The notes beneath the pieces are model-generated. The model saw only the letters and a program-made list of their open reading frames with translations. It was not told the origin of the DNA and did no database searches. DNA of 5,891 nt, taken from Magnetospira sp. (lineage in GTDB: Bacteria; Pseudomonadota; Alphaproteobacteria; Rhodospirillales; Magnetospiraceae). Of this stretch, positions 5,860 to 5,891 are shown piece after piece. The stretch lies in contig JANQGL010000132.1 of assembly GCA_028277325.1 (NCBI GenBank), positions 1 through 5,891 of the forward strand, written 5' to 3'. Each line of letters starts with the position of its first letter. Position 1 is the stretch's first letter. The translations under genes and the position numbers were made by a program.

Positions 5860-5891
5860 ATGAAGAAACGGAAGAGCTATACGTCGGACTT
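5860..5891 (+). CDS. Partial ORF, probable transposase N-terminus
   Basis: The ORF begins ATG at 5860 with GGAG (5849-5852) seven bases upstream and runs off the window after about ten codons, reading MKKRKSYTSD. A basic stretch followed by Ser-Tyr-Thr and an acidic residue is typical of the first residues of IS3-type OrfA and related helix-turn-helix transposases (patterns like KKRxYTxEFK). The region is about 45% GC, while the 80 bases before it are about 71%, consistent with acquired DNA. Ten residues are too few for a firm call; it could be another small DNA-binding protein. The left end of the element cannot be fixed from this window. Confidence 0.45.
   Translation, partial: MKKRKSYTSD

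Overview
This window is GC-rich (about 70% in the stretches I counted) and holds four complete protein genes, plus the first codons of a fifth at the right edge. The composition, the alphaproteobacterial style of the class A penicillin-binding protein (a CxxC in the transpeptidase domain and a Gly-rich tail ending GTGGLY) and the family set point to an alphaproteobacterium, perhaps of the Rhodospirillales type. That assignment is an inference from remembered family features, not from a search.

Layout, left to right. Positions 1-241 hold no convincing gene. They carry an inverted repeat (8-17 with 31-40) and a perfect 26-base palindrome (59-84) that sits inside a longer imperfect hairpin (46-98). 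Positions 242-1861 (minus) encode a Kef-type CPA2 cation/proton antiporter with a C-terminal nucleotide-binding RCK domain. A divergent intergenic region (1862-2091) contains a hairpin followed by eight T and a TATAAA box. Positions 2092-4566 (plus) encode a bifunctional class A penicillin-binding protein (PBP1a) with complete glycosyltransferase and transpeptidase motifs. After a 60-base convergent gap with a modest hairpin, two minus-strand genes lie in tandem: a secreted DUF4197 protein (5726-4986) and a UPF0145/YbjQ-family protein (4950-4627), only 35 bases apart and probably co-transcribed. To the right, base composition falls from about 71% GC (5741-5820) to about 45% GC (5821-5891). There a hairpin and a good ribosome binding site precede an ORF beginning MKKRKSYTSD, which looks like the start of a transposase.

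Functionally these are envelope and ion-homeostasis genes. PBP1a makes and cross-links periplasmic peptidoglycan, Kef exchanges K+ for H+ across the inner membrane, DUF4197 is predicted to be exported, and the YbjQ-like protein is cytosolic with no established role. I see no shared pathway, and no defence system, CRISPR array or biosynthetic cluster. The points most worth a second look are the palindrome/hairpin at the left edge, a Glu-to-Val change in the Kef gating loop together with its missing C-terminal tail, the structured leader of the PBP1a gene, and the probable mobile-element boundary at the right edge.
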